Shown here: positions 1 through 8,880 of the stretch, in pieces
How the letters are laid out: each line of letters starts with the position of its first letter
Numbering within the stretch: position 1 is the first letter of the stretch
Assembly (NCBI GenBank): GCA_017303415.1
Contig: JAFLBJ010000003.1
Span: forward strand, 124,001 to 188,000
DNA from: Chitinophagales bacterium
GTDB taxonomy: Bacteria > Bacteroidota > Bacteroidia > Chitinophagales > Chitinophagaceae
Reading direction: 5' to 3'
Length of the DNA stretch: 64,000 nucleotides
Position numbers and translations under genes: made by a program
Notes under the pieces: model-generated
What the model saw: only the letters and a program-made list of their open reading frames with translations
What the model was told of the DNA's origin: nothing
Database searches by the model: none

Positions 1-384
1 ATATCATTTCAGACCACCCGCTCGGGCGGTAAGGGCGGCCAAAATGTAAATAAGGTCGAAACAGCCGTCATTGGCAGCTTTTCCATTAGCGACTCGCAGG
101 TCCTCAATGAAGATCAAAAAATAAAACTGCTGGAACGTTTAAGCCATCGCCTCACCAAGGATGGTTTGCTTCAGGTACGTTCACAAACCTATCGTACCCA
201 GTTAGAAAACAAAGAAGAAGTGGTCCGCAAAATGCAGGTATTGATCGGCAACGCCTTGATAGAAAAGAAAAAGCGGAAAGCCACCAAACCCTCCAAGGCG
301 GCAAAGGAAAAAAGACTGGAAGGAAAAAAGAAGGAAGCCCGGATCAAAGAAGGCCGGAAAAAATGGAAGCCCGGGGAATTTTGA
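1..384 (+). CDS. arfB: Alternative ribosome-rescue factor ArfB (peptidyl-tRNA hydrolase), 3' part
   Basis: The gene enters from the left edge, so its start is outside the window; 127 residues are visible in frame 1. The fragment opens with a class I release-factor GGQ loop (TTRSGGKGGQNVNK), the catalytic motif that hydrolyses peptidyl-tRNA. It closes with a long lysine/arginine-rich tail (residues about 88-127). In ArfB/YaeJ such a basic tail enters the empty mRNA channel of stalled ribosomes. The codon-recognition domain of true release factors is absent from the visible part, and the total size fits the ~135-residue ArfB family. The next gene overlaps its 3' end by about 20 bases. Confidence 0.9.
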   Translation: MSFQTTRSGGKGGQNVNKVETAVIGSFSISDSQVLNEDQKIKLLERLSHRLTKDGLLQVRSQTYRTQLENKEEVVRKMQVLIGNALIEKKKRKATKPSKAAKEKRLEGKKKEARIKEGRKKWKPGEF

Positions 385-1175
385 TTAATTTCAATTCAAC
401 TTTCCCCTTGCCAGACACATTTCCCATACGACGCATTATATTGGCAGCCGTACTCGTCATGCTCTCTTTTTCTTTCATTAAAAAAGAAGCCGGTCAGGCT
501 GATACGGCAACGGTTAGTATTCAATTGACACATTCGTTTGGAGCTGAGGAATTAGGTTTTGAAAAAAAATATACGAACACAGCCGGCGAAGAGTTCACCC
601 TTTCAAAGTTCAAATATTACCTCTCCAATTTTATCCTTATCGGCAGCCCGAATAAACCCGCAACAGGTGAAACATATTTTTTGATCGATGAAGAGAACCC
701 GGAATCAAAAAAGTTGATTGCCCCTTTCGAACCCGGAACCTATAGCGGATTACGCTTTCTTTTGGGTGTAGACAGCCTCCGCAATGTAAGCGGGGCGCAG
801 ACCGGCGCACTTGATCCCCTGCATGGAATGTTCTGGACCTGGAACACCGGATATATCATGGCCAAAATAGAAGGCCATTCCCCGGTTTCCCGTATGCCTG
901 GAAATTTCTTTGAATACCATATCGGCGGATTTAAAGGAGAAACAAATACACTCAAACAGATCGATCTGAAATTTCCACAAGCCATATCATTGAAAAAAAA
1001 TCAGCAGCTGAAGATTCAGATACAAGCAGACCTGTCGAAATGGTTTAGCGGACCGGTTGACCTTTCCATAGCCGCCAAGCCCTCCATCACTTCTCCGGGG
1101 GCCAATGCCAAAAAAGTCGCGGATAATTATGCCGACATGTTCACTCTGGTAGATGTCAAAACGAATGAACCATGA
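363..1175 (+). CDS. MbnP-like copper-binding periplasmic protein
   Basis: A 270-residue exported protein. A hydrophobic stretch at residues 24-38 looks like a signal sequence, but it lies far from the annotated ATG, so the true start may be an internal TTG or ATG (for example near 456). The core carries features typical of the MbnP family: an N-terminal HSFGAEELGFEKKY region, SKFKYYLSNF, and a tryptophan-rich MFWTWNTGY segment at about 156-164. In studied MbnP proteins a tryptophan is oxidised to kynurenine by the partner di-haem enzyme MbnH and helps bind copper. The next gene encodes such a partner and overlaps by 4 bases (ATGA), so the two are translationally coupled. The methanobactin biosynthesis genes usually linked to mbnP are not in the window. 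Confidence 0.75.
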   Translation: MEARGILINFNSTFPLPDTFPIRRIILAAVLVMLSFSFIKKEAGQADTATVSIQLTHSFGAEELGFEKKYTNTAGEEFTLSKFKYYLSNFILIGSPNKPATGETYFLIDEENPESKKLIAPFEPGTYSGLRFLLGVDSLRNVSGAQTGALDPLHGMFWTWNTGYIMAKIEGHSPVSRMPGNFFEYHIGGFKGETNTLKQIDLKFPQAISLKKNQQLKIQIQADLSKWFSGPVDLSIAAKPSITSPGANAKKVADNYADMFTLVDVKTNEP

Positions 1176-2260
1176 AAAAGACAAAAAGCACGATCTCCAT
1201 ATTACTCCTGATCACTTTCGCCTTTGGCCTGATGGCCGATAGTTGCAAGAAAAAGGATGCATCAGCCTATAACCCAACACTGGAAACACTAAGTGTTCCG
1301 GAAGGATTCCCGGCAATGGCCTATGACTTTTCCCAAAACCCATTGACCAAAGAGGGTTTTGAACTGGGTAGAAAATTGTTTTACGATGGTCGTCTCTCCC
1401 GCGATGGGAATTTCCCTTGCGCCTCCTGTCACCAGCAGTTTGCCGCGTTTTCATCATTCGACCATTCCTTTAGTCATGGCTTTGATGACGGGTTTACCAC
1501 CCGCAATGCGCCGGGTTTGTTCAACCTCGCCTGGCAAAAGGAATTTCACCTCGATGGAGGGATCAACCACCTCGATGTTCAGCCCCTTGCGCCTTTGACG
1601 GCTCCCAATGAAATGGCGGAAACCATTGAAAATATCATCCGGAAATTAAAAGCAGATCCCGACTATCCCCGTATGTTCAGGTCCGCCTTTGGCAATGATG
1701 AGATCAACAGCCAGCGTCTGTTGCGGGCCTTGTCCCAATTCATGGTATCGGTCGTCTCCTCCCAATCCAAATATGATCTGGTTAAAAAAGGCGAAACGAG
1801 TTTTACCCCCTATGAGGAAAGAGGGTACACCCTGTTCAAAGCAAACTGTGCTTCCTGCCATACCGAACCTTTGTTTACCGACCTGAGCTATAGAAATATC
1901 GGTTTACCAGGTATCCCCAACCTGTTGGATGCAGGAAGAATGCGGATCACCAACGACCCGGCCGATTCCATGAAATTTAAAGTTCCTTCCCTGAGAAATG
2001 TCGTGCTTACTCAACCGTATATGCACGATGGTCGCTTCGCGAGTATCGAAGCCTGTCTTCAACATTATACTTCGGGTGTGGTAAATGGACCAACTGTAGA
2101 TCCATTGGTAAGTAACCGGCTCGCCCTAAACCGCGCAGAGATCGTTGATCTCGTCGCATTCCTGCGCACGTTGACGGATACTGTTATGACAAAGAATCCG
2201 CGATTCGCGGATCCTGAGAGTAAGCCTATTTTTAGCCCCGACCCGGAGCAACACAACTAA
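1172..2260 (+). CDS. Di-haem cytochrome c peroxidase, MbnH/MauG-like
   Basis: A 362-residue exported enzyme with an N-terminal hydrophobic leader (residues 4-21). It contains two covalent haem-attachment motifs, CASCHQ at residues 83-88 and CASCHT at 226-231, as expected for the bacterial di-haem peroxidase/MauG superfamily. FKVPSLRNVVLTQPYMHDGRF is the conserved region near the C-terminal haem. Overlap with the MbnP-like gene suggests it modifies that protein, by forming kynurenine, rather than simply detoxifying hydrogen peroxide. An ordinary cytochrome c peroxidase is the alternative. The gene ends four bases before the convergent next gene, with no clear terminator between. Confidence 0.88.
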   Translation: MKKTKSTISILLLITFAFGLMADSCKKKDASAYNPTLETLSVPEGFPAMAYDFSQNPLTKEGFELGRKLFYDGRLSRDGNFPCASCHQQFAAFSSFDHSFSHGFDDGFTTRNAPGLFNLAWQKEFHLDGGINHLDVQPLAPLTAPNEMAETIENIIRKLKADPDYPRMFRSAFGNDEINSQRLLRALSQFMVSVVSSQSKYDLVKKGETSFTPYEERGYTLFKANCASCHTEPLFTDLSYRNIGLPGIPNLLDAGRMRITNDPADSMKFKVPSLRNVVLTQPYMHDGRFASIEACLQHYTSGVVNGPTVDPLVSNRLALNRAEIVDLVAFLRTLTDTVMTKNPRFADPESKPIFSPDPEQHN

Positions 2261-2263
2261 GGA

Positions 2264-2902
2264 TCAGTTCTTGCGCTTTCCGCGCATTGCCTCAAGCACC
2301 TGCTTCTGGTTCTCAATATCCTTGGCCTGGCTTTCCTGATCTTTCTTATTCTCTTCAATATCGTTCTCGAGCTTCTTCAATTTCTTTTGAAGGTCATCTC
2401 CGTCAGACTCGAGTTTGCGAAGTTTCTTTTCGGCCTTCTCTACCTCTTCTTCCTGCGCTTTGATCTCTACTTCCAAATTGTACGCTTCCATATAGGGCGC
2501 CATATCATTAAGAAAGAGTTTAGCCTGGGTCTTGACATCACTGTCCAACAGCGACATCATGTTGGCATCGGCCTTATTGATCATCATAAATACCACAGTC
2601 TCATCTTTCTCCCGGCGGCTTTTGCGTTCCACCCGGAAAACATAATCCATACTCTCTCCACTGATACTGCTGATGATAGCGCCTTTGTACACCCGAAAAC
2701 CTTTGGATTCTTTGGTCTTATATCCCATTTTCTCCAATTTCTCCACCAAAGCTGCTTCTACAACGGAGGGGGGGTAAGGGAAATCAATGGCAAAGGTCTC
2801 CTGTTGCTTTTTCAGGTATTCTACCTTGGATTCATACGCTTGCTGGGAAAATGTGATCGTCGCAATTCCCAACCCAAGAAGGAGTAAGGTCAATTTTCTC
2901 AT
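2264..2902 (-). CDS. Exported protein of unknown function with C-terminal coiled coil
   Basis: A 212-residue protein whose first 19 residues form a signal peptide ending TFSQQ. Residues 30-135 form a compact domain (FAIDFPYPPSVVEAALVEKL and SMDYVFRVERKSRREKDETV) that I do not recognise. Residues about 145-212 are almost entirely Glu/Lys/Leu heptads and should form a long coiled coil. No catalytic motif is visible. It is convergent with the di-haem peroxidase gene, so no functional link is implied. A periplasmic or envelope structural role is only a guess. Confidence 0.7.
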   Translation of the reverse strand: MRKLTLLLLGLGIATITFSQQAYESKVEYLKKQQETFAIDFPYPPSVVEAALVEKLEKMGYKTKESKGFRVYKGAIISSISGESMDYVFRVERKSRREKDETVVFMMINKADANMMSLLDSDVKTQAKLFLNDMAPYMEAYNLEVEIKAQEEEVEKAEKKLRKLESDGDDLQKKLKKLENDIEENKKDQESQAKDIENQKQVLEAMRGKRKN

Positions 2903-2949
2903 TTGTAAAAGTTTGTTGTCTGGTTTTATATTTGAAACTGTGTATTAAG

Positions 2950-3060
2950 GGTTCCTCGCTGCGCTCGCCAAGCCATAAACGGCCGCTGCGGCTTTACAAT
3001 TTTCGATTTTTCTACTGACGTTGCAAGCGTAAAATACGTTGCGTACGCTGCGAGAAACTT
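2950..3060. repeat. Intergenic foldback element with GTTYCTCGCWGCG ends
   Basis: The 242-base spacer between two divergent genes holds an imperfect inverted repeat: GTTCCTCGCTGCG at 2951-2963 against CGTACGCTGCGAGAAAC at 3042-3058. Smaller palindromic pieces (GGCCGCTGCGGC) lie in the middle. A shorter copy with the same ends lies at 25537-25583. No coding potential is visible. Confidence 0.55.
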
Positions 3061-3144
3061 TAAAACAAAGACCCTTTGTGGTTTTCTATAGCGAAGGTAA
3101 ATCGTTTTCCCACTTTAAAATCTAAATTTGTCCAAACTTAGCCG

Positions 3145-4641
3145 TTGAGCAGCATAAAGAAACTGGCCGGACAAACACTATGGTATGGATTGCCCACGAT
3201 CGTGAGCCGATTCCTGGGTTATCTGATGAACCTGTCCCTACCCTTTCTTTTTGCCCGTGCCGCTACCACCGCCGATCTGGCCCAGGTTTATGCCATCATC
3301 CCTTTTCTGAACGTCCTTTTTACCTACGGTCTGGAGACAGCCTATTTCCGTTTTGCCCAGGAGGAGGACCGGGGAAAATTATACAGTACACTGAGTATTT
3401 CTCTGATTGGCTCCACCTTATTATTTACTGCCCTGCTTTTTCTCTTCAGACCGGCGATCACCGCGGCTGCCGGCCTGGAGAGACACCCTGAATATGTGAC
3501 CTGGATGTGCTGGATCCTGTTCTTTGACACTCTGGCCACCCTCGCCTTTGCCCGGTTAAGGCTGGAGAACCGTCCCCGCAAATATGCTTTTGTCCGGGTA
3601 GCGGGTATTCTCGTCAATATCCTGGTGGTCATCCTTTTCCTGGGTATCATCCCCCGGATGGTACAGGAGAACCCGGATGGTTTTCTCTCTGTTATCTATA
3701 ATGACAAAGACCCGATCCGGTATTACCTGCTGGGCAATCTCTGTGGCAGTGTCTTTGTTTTTTTATTACTGGCAAAGGAATTCCGGGATATTCAATTCCG
3801 GTTCAATACCGCTCTCTGGAAAAGAGTGATGGAATACAGTTACCCGCTTATCATTGTCGGCATGGGGGGTATGATCAATGATATGCTCAGCCGGCTGGTC
3901 TATCGCCATGTGGTGGACCTGTCCACCGCCGAGGCAGACAAAGAACTGGGGATCTTTGCCAACCTTTACCGGTTGGCTGTACTCGTTACCATCATGATCC
4001 AGGCTTTTCGCATGGCTGCCGAACCCTTTTTCTTCAATAGCTCAAAGGAAGACAATGTACAGAAGAAATATGCCCGGGTAATGAAGTTCTTCGTTATTGC
4101 CTGCTGTTTTATGTTCCTTGGTATCGGGCTGTACCGGGATGTTTTACAGGAAATCATCACCCTGAAATCGGACGAATGGGGCGAGGGAATCTATATTGTT
4201 CCCATACTGGCCATGGGAAATATCTTCCTGGGTATTTATTATAATCTCAGTATCTGGTATAAACTCACCAACCGCAATCTGTATGGCGCCTGGATCACCC
4301 TGGGTGGGGCCATCATTACTGTAGGGCTTAACCTTTTGCTTATCCCCTGGCTTCATTATCTGGGAGCAGCCCTGGCCACCTTTTGCTGTTATTTGTTCAT
4401 GATGATCCTGAGCTACCAGATGGGACAGAAATATTATCCGGTACCCTATGCCAAAAAGAAATTACTGGCCTATCTCGTTCTGGTGACTTTGATCTATTTG
4501 ATCCATCGCGGAATATTGCAAGTATGGAACCCGCTCTGGTTTAGCATCGCTTCCGGGACCGTTCTTCTGCTGGCTTTTGGCTGGTTTATCTCGAAAGTGG
4601 AACGAAAGGAAGTGCGGAAGGTGTTTTTTCGTGAGACGTGA
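3145..4641 (+). CDS. Polysaccharide flippase (Wzx/MATE-like membrane protein)
   Basis: A 498-residue integral membrane protein with about 12-14 hydrophobic segments and the N-terminal pattern LAGQTLWYGLPTIVSRFLGY typical of the oligosaccharide flippase/PST family of the MOP superfamily. Such proteins move lipid-linked sugar intermediates of O-antigen, capsule or exopolysaccharide across the inner membrane. The start is TTG: an in-frame TAG at 3139-3141 precludes an earlier start, and the next ATG would remove the first membrane segment. No glycosyltransferases are nearby, so its substrate cannot be inferred from context. Confidence 0.85.
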   Translation: MSSIKKLAGQTLWYGLPTIVSRFLGYLMNLSLPFLFARAATTADLAQVYAIIPFLNVLFTYGLETAYFRFAQEEDRGKLYSTLSISLIGSTLLFTALLFLFRPAITAAAGLERHPEYVTWMCWILFFDTLATLAFARLRLENRPRKYAFVRVAGILVNILVVILFLGIIPRMVQENPDGFLSVIYNDKDPIRYYLLGNLCGSVFVFLLLAKEFRDIQFRFNTALWKRVMEYSYPLIIVGMGGMINDMLSRLVYRHVVDLSTAEADKELGIFANLYRLAVLVTIMIQAFRMAAEPFFFNSSKEDNVQKKYARVMKFFVIACCFMFLGIGLYRDVLQEIITLKSDEWGEGIYIVPILAMGNIFLGIYYNLSIWYKLTNRNLYGAWITLGGAIITVGLNLLLIPWLHYLGAALATFCCYLFMMILSYQMGQKYYPVPYAKKKLLAYLVLVTLIYLIHRGILQVWNPLWFSIASGTVLLLAFGWFISKVERKEVRKVFFRET

Positions 4642-4646
4642 GACGC

Positions 4647-5291
4647 CTAAAACAACTTCACATACGGATTATTCATTTTCTCAAAACCGATCGTGGTCAA
4701 AGGCCCATGTCCTGAATAAACCTTTGTATCATCCGGCAGGACGAATAGTTTTGTCTGGATACTTTGAAACAGGGTGGTAAAACTTCCTCCCGGCAGGTCG
4801 GTCCGGCCCACACTCCCATTAAAAAGCACATCACCGCCGATCACAAACCCCTCTTTTTCGGCATAAAAGGAGATACTGCCCGGCGAATGACCCGGGGTAA
4901 ACAAGACCGAAAGCCGGTCCTCCCCGACCTCAATCATGTCCCCCTCCTGGAGAAAAACCAGGTCTCCGGTATAATTATCTACAGGCAATTGCCACATTTC
5001 CCCGCTGGAGGGAGCAAAGGCAAGCACTTTTTCCTCATCGGGGTGGATATGTAGCTTGAGCCCCCAGGTTTCGGCAACAAATTTGTTCCCAAAAACATGG
5101 TCCAGATGGCAGTGGGTATTGAGCAACCAGACGGGCTCCAAACCCGTTTGGTGAATGAAATCCTTCAATTCCTGTCTTTCCTCGGGAAAATAACACCCGG
5201 GGTCTATTATGACACACTTATGCTGTTCGTTATAAAGGACATAGCTGTTTTCCTGGACGGGATTGAAAGTAAAAGCTTTAACATGCCACAT
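4647..5291 (-). CDS. MBL-fold metallohydrolase (glyoxalase II-like)
   Basis: A 214-residue cytosolic protein of the metallo-beta-lactamase fold. The metal-binding motif THCHLDH is at residues 59-65, followed by the third His in TPGHSPGSISFY (about 133-144), Asp in IGGDVLF, and a final His in YSGHGPLT. This is the small glyoxalase-II-like group common in Bacteroidota. The substrate could be a thioester such as S-lactoylglutathione or another hydroxyacyl thiol, but the sequence does not decide it. The start ATG at 5291 is divergent from the large envelope gene at 5396. Confidence 0.88.
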   Translation of the reverse strand: MWHVKAFTFNPVQENSYVLYNEQHKCVIIDPGCYFPEERQELKDFIHQTGLEPVWLLNTHCHLDHVFGNKFVAETWGLKLHIHPDEEKVLAFAPSSGEMWQLPVDNYTGDLVFLQEGDMIEVGEDRLSVLFTPGHSPGSISFYAEKEGFVIGGDVLFNGSVGRTDLPGGSFTTLFQSIQTKLFVLPDDTKVYSGHGPLTTIGFEKMNNPYVKLF

Positions 5292-5395
5292 GGTCGTTTT
5301 TTCGTATTTTAGTTATTCTAAGTTCGCCTTTCCGAAGGCAAAATTACAGAACACAGGGATTCAGCTCTAATCCAAAAGAAACAGTAACGTTTTCT

Positions 5396-8300
5396 ATGAA
5401 ACAAATTATCCTTCGCCAAACCTTTTTAGCCGGGTTGTTCCTGACAATGGGTGCGGTTCAAGTTAATGCTCAGGTAAGCACGGTCGAGTTTGGAAAGAAC
5501 AGGGTGCAATACCAGAAGTTCAAGTGGAAATATTACCAAACCGATAATTTCAACACCTACTTCAGCCAGGATGGATTACAACTGGGAAAATATGTAGCCC
5601 AGATTGCCGAGGAGGAACTCCCCAAACTGGAAGAATTTATGGAATACGGCCTTCAGCGCCGGGTCAATATTGTGGTGTACAACAATTTTGACGAGATGCA
5701 GCAATCCAATATCGGATTGGGAATAGACTGGCAATACCCCGGTGGTATCACCAAACTGGTGAATAATAAGATGCTGGTGTATTTTGATGGCAACCACAAC
5801 AACCTCAAACGCCAGATCCGTCAGGGTATCGCAAAAGTGATCCTGCAAAATGAACTTTTCGGAGATGACCTGGGTGAATTTGCTGCCAATCAGGCCCTGC
5901 TCGATTTACCCGAATGGCTTACCGACGGATATGTGCAATATGTAGCCGAAGAATGGAGCACCGAACTGGATGGAGAATTGAAATCCGCCATACTTTCCGG
6001 ACGCTACAAGAATTTTTATCAACTGGCCTTTGACAAACCATTATTGGCCGGTCATGCCTTCTGGCGTTATATCGGTGATAAATTTGGCAAGCCCAAGACC
6101 ACTTACATGCTCTATCTCGCCCGCATTTACCGGAGCCTGAATACAGCCAGTTTCAAAGTGACGGGGACCAAGAAATTCAAAGATCTCCTGAAAGACTTTA
6201 TGCGGGAAGAAGGTGAAACCTATTTCAAAGATATCCGTGGCCGTCGCCCGGTACCGAAAGGCCAGCTCGCCGTTACAGAAGAGATCCGCAAAAAAGACTA
6301 TATCCGTTTCAATGCCAACCCGGCCCCCCGGAGTTTCTCCTATGCAGTGGTAGAATTTCATCTGGGACGATACTATGTTTCCTTCTATGAAAATTATGGC
6401 AATCGGCGTGTCTTGCTAAAGCTGGGTACCCGTAGCCGCGAAAAAGAGATCAACCCCAATTACCCGATCCTGGCCTGGGATGGTAAAGGAACACGACTGG
6501 CTTGTATCTATAGTGAAGAAGGTAAATTGAAATTGTTTGTTTATGATGTGGTCAATCGGTTCAAAGTGGTCAAAAACCGCGAATTGAAAGATTTCGATCA
6601 GGTACAAGACATGAAATACATGCTGGATGCCAATACGCTTTTGCTGAGTGCGGTAAAAAGTGGACAGACGGATATCTTCACCTACAAGATCGACAAAGAG
6701 CGGGTGGAACAGATCACCAATGATGTGTATGATGACCTTGATGCGTCATTTGTTTCTTTTCCCAACAAGACCGGTATCCTTTATTCCAGCAACCGGCCAT
6801 CAGCCATGGCTGCCTCCTCCGATGACAGCCTTGTGGGCGGGCCCTACAATGTATTTCTGGTAGACAACTGGAATAAATCGGAGTTCAAACAGATCTCTCA
6901 GCTTACCAGTCTGAAACACGGACATGCCCGTTATCCCTCGCAATACAACACCTATCACTTCACGTTTGTGAGTGATGAAAACGGGATCAGTAACCGCTAT
7001 GCCGGTTTCTTCTCCACGGAAAGGGCCGGATTGGATTCACTGGTTTATATAGGCGATGAAGTATTACGCAACCCCGATCCCAAAGAAGTGGATTCGATCT
7101 TAAAAGAATGGGGCAAGACCGATATTGATTCGGTGGGATTTGTGTCCGTGACCAATGACTCCTCTTATGTATTCCCCATTTCAAACTATCAAAACAACCT
7201 GTTGGAAACCCGAACAGCCGGAGACAACAGTCAGGTGAGTGAAGTGATCCAGCAAGGAGAATATAAATTCCTCTATCGTTTGCGCGTGGATGAGAATGCC
7301 CTCCGTCGCCGGAATGTAACTGCCAAACCCACGGAATTCAGGCGCAGGCAATTTGATAATGAACGGGCACAGGCTGGCCGGTTGAATGCCGATGATGCCG
7401 AAAGGACCGATACCGCGGCGAAAACAAATGATTTTTTCCAGAATGAATTCATGAATGAGGAAACGGATTCTACCTCTCGCCAAGGCAATATCATTGAGGC
7501 CGTTACCTTGCCAGGAAAGGAATCAGTATTAAGCAAAGCCAAAGTATTTGAATACCGTCCACCGAAATTCTTCAACGACTATCTTGTAAGCGGATTTAAC
7601 AATAACGTGCTCGTAACCCGATATCAACCCTATGCAGGTGGATCAGGACCGATTCAATTGAGCAATGGCAATGCGTTGAATGGAATGCTGCGGGTGGGTA
7701 TCTCTGACCTGATGGAGGACTGGAAATTTGCCGGTGGATTCCAGATCGGAACCGATCTCCGCGATGCACAGTATATTCTTTCGACCCAATACCTGAAAAA
7801 GCGCTTTGACTACGGATTAACCTATTTCCGTTCAACCGAACGGGCGATCCTGGCCGATAACACCTCAGGTTTTGCTGCCACCGGAAAGATCTTTACCAAT
7901 CTTTACCAGGCTTCGGTATCCTATCCCTTTGACCGGGTCAGAAGCCTGCGATTGAATGCGGCCTTCCGCAGTGATAAATATGTGGTATTGGCCGATGATT
8001 TCAACAATCCTCCCATTACCCTGCTTCTTGAAGACCAAAGACGGACCTATATACTCGCCCATCTGGAATATGTACATGATGATGCGATCAATCCGGCACA
8101 AAATATCTGGAAGGGCATGCGCTACAAAGCATATATCGATGCCAATGCCCAGGCCAATGATAAAGGGAATGGGAACAAACCTTTCTTCTTTAATATCGGA
8201 GGTGATTTTCGTTACTATGTACCCATTTACCGGAACTTTATCTGGGCCTTCCGTGGCGCTCTGGATGTTTCCTGGGGTACACAAAAAATGATCTACTATC

Positions 8301-8791
8301 TGGGTGGAGTTGATAACTGGTTATTCCCCAAGTTCAATGATGCCAATACCCCTGATCCCGATGGTAACTATGCTTTCCAGACTCTGGCCGTGAATATGCG
8401 CGGGTTCCCACAGAATGTGGCCAACGGAAACAATGCCGTGGTCATGAACAGTGAATTCCGTTTACCTGTATTCACTACCCTTTTCAGTAAACCGATCAAT
8501 AATGCCTTCCTGCGCAATTTCCAATTGGTACAATTTGTTGACCTGGGTACCGCCTGGAATGGCCAGTTTGATAAGATACAGCGTCCCTTTACCCTTTACA
8601 CCGATCCTTCCAGTCCTGATGTAGTGGTAAGGATCAAAACAGGTGGTATCGGACCCTTTGTTGGTGGATATGGTTTTGGGGTACGTAGTGTACTGCTCGG
8701 ATATTTCCTGCGCTTCGACGCCGCCTGGGAAATGAACGGACTCTTCCGCGGCAAGCCATATGTGCATTTTGCCATGGGGCTTGATTTTTAG
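5396..8791 (+). CDS. Large envelope protein: degenerate peptidase-MA, TolB-like propeller, outer-membrane barrel
   Basis: An 1131-residue exported protein with a signal peptide (residues 1-25, ending NAQ). Residues about 40-290 resemble peptidase-MA domains, including the downstream LPEWLTDGYVQYVAEEW motif. The place where the HExxH zinc site should be reads RQGIAKVI, so the protease is probably inactive. Residues about 300-560 contain WD40/TolB-like blades (TDIFTYKIDKERVEQITNDVYDDLDASF). Residues about 750-1131 are aromatic-rich beta strands ending in the barrel-like HFAMGLDF. I infer an outer-membrane protein with a large periplasmic or surface region. Its biological role is unknown. The gene is followed directly by a strong foldback structure. 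Confidence 0.75.
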   Translation: MKQIILRQTFLAGLFLTMGAVQVNAQVSTVEFGKNRVQYQKFKWKYYQTDNFNTYFSQDGLQLGKYVAQIAEEELPKLEEFMEYGLQRRVNIVVYNNFDEMQQSNIGLGIDWQYPGGITKLVNNKMLVYFDGNHNNLKRQIRQGIAKVILQNELFGDDLGEFAANQALLDLPEWLTDGYVQYVAEEWSTELDGELKSAILSGRYKNFYQLAFDKPLLAGHAFWRYIGDKFGKPKTTYMLYLARIYRSLNTASFKVTGTKKFKDLLKDFMREEGETYFKDIRGRRPVPKGQLAVTEEIRKKDYIRFNANPAPRSFSYAVVEFHLGRYYVSFYENYGNRRVLLKLGTRSREKEINPNYPILAWDGKGTRLACIYSEEGKLKLFVYDVVNRFKVVKNRELKDFDQVQDMKYMLDANTLLLSAVKSGQTDIFTYKIDKERVEQITNDVYDDLDASFVSFPNKTGILYSSNRPSAMAASSDDSLVGGPYNVFLVDNWNKSEFKQISQLTSLKHGHARYPSQYNTYHFTFVSDENGISNRYAGFFSTERAGLDSLVYIGDEVLRNPDPKEVDSILKEWGKTDIDSVGFVSVTNDSSYVFPISNYQNNLLETRTAGDNSQVSEVIQQGEYKFLYRLRVDENALRRRNVTAKPTEFRRRQFDNERAQAGRLNADDAERTDTAAKTNDFFQNEFMNEETDSTSRQGNIIEAVTLPGKESVLSKAKVFEYRPPKFFNDYLVSGFNNNVLVTRYQPYAGGSGPIQLSNGNALNGMLRVGISDLMEDWKFAGGFQIGTDLRDAQYILSTQYLKKRFDYGLTYFRSTERAILADNTSGFAATGKIFTNLYQASVSYPFDRVRSLRLNAAFRSDKYVVLADDFNNPPITLLLEDQRRTYILAHLEYVHDDAINPAQNIWKGMRYKAYIDANAQANDKGNGNKPFFFNIGGDFRYYVPIYRNFIWAFRGALDVSWGTQKMIYYLGGVDNWLFPKFNDANTPDPDGNYAFQTLAVNMRGFPQNVANGNNAVVMNSEFRLPVFTTLFSKPINNAFLRNFQLVQFVDLGTAWNGQFDKIQRPFTLYTDPSSPDVVVRIKTGGIGPFVGGYGFGVRSVLLGYFLRFDAAWEMNGLFRGKPYVHFAMGLDF

Positions 8792-8880
8792 GAATAAGAA
8801 ATAAGAAATAGATAATAATAAATAAGGAAGGGTTTGCCCTTCCTTATTTATTATTATCTATTTCTCATTCGTTATTTCTC
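8792..8880. repeat. Foldback with 7-bp-period AATAAGA arms; probable bidirectional terminator
   Basis: Between two convergent genes lies a 29-bp perfect inverted repeat: left arm 8804-8832, TTTG loop, right arm 8837-8865. It continues imperfectly outwards. The outer arms are built from degenerate heptamers (GAATAAG, AAATAAG, AAATAGA). It overlaps the last codons of the minus-strand gene at 8872. It should form a stable RNA hairpin in both directions and may end both transcripts. Confidence 0.75.
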
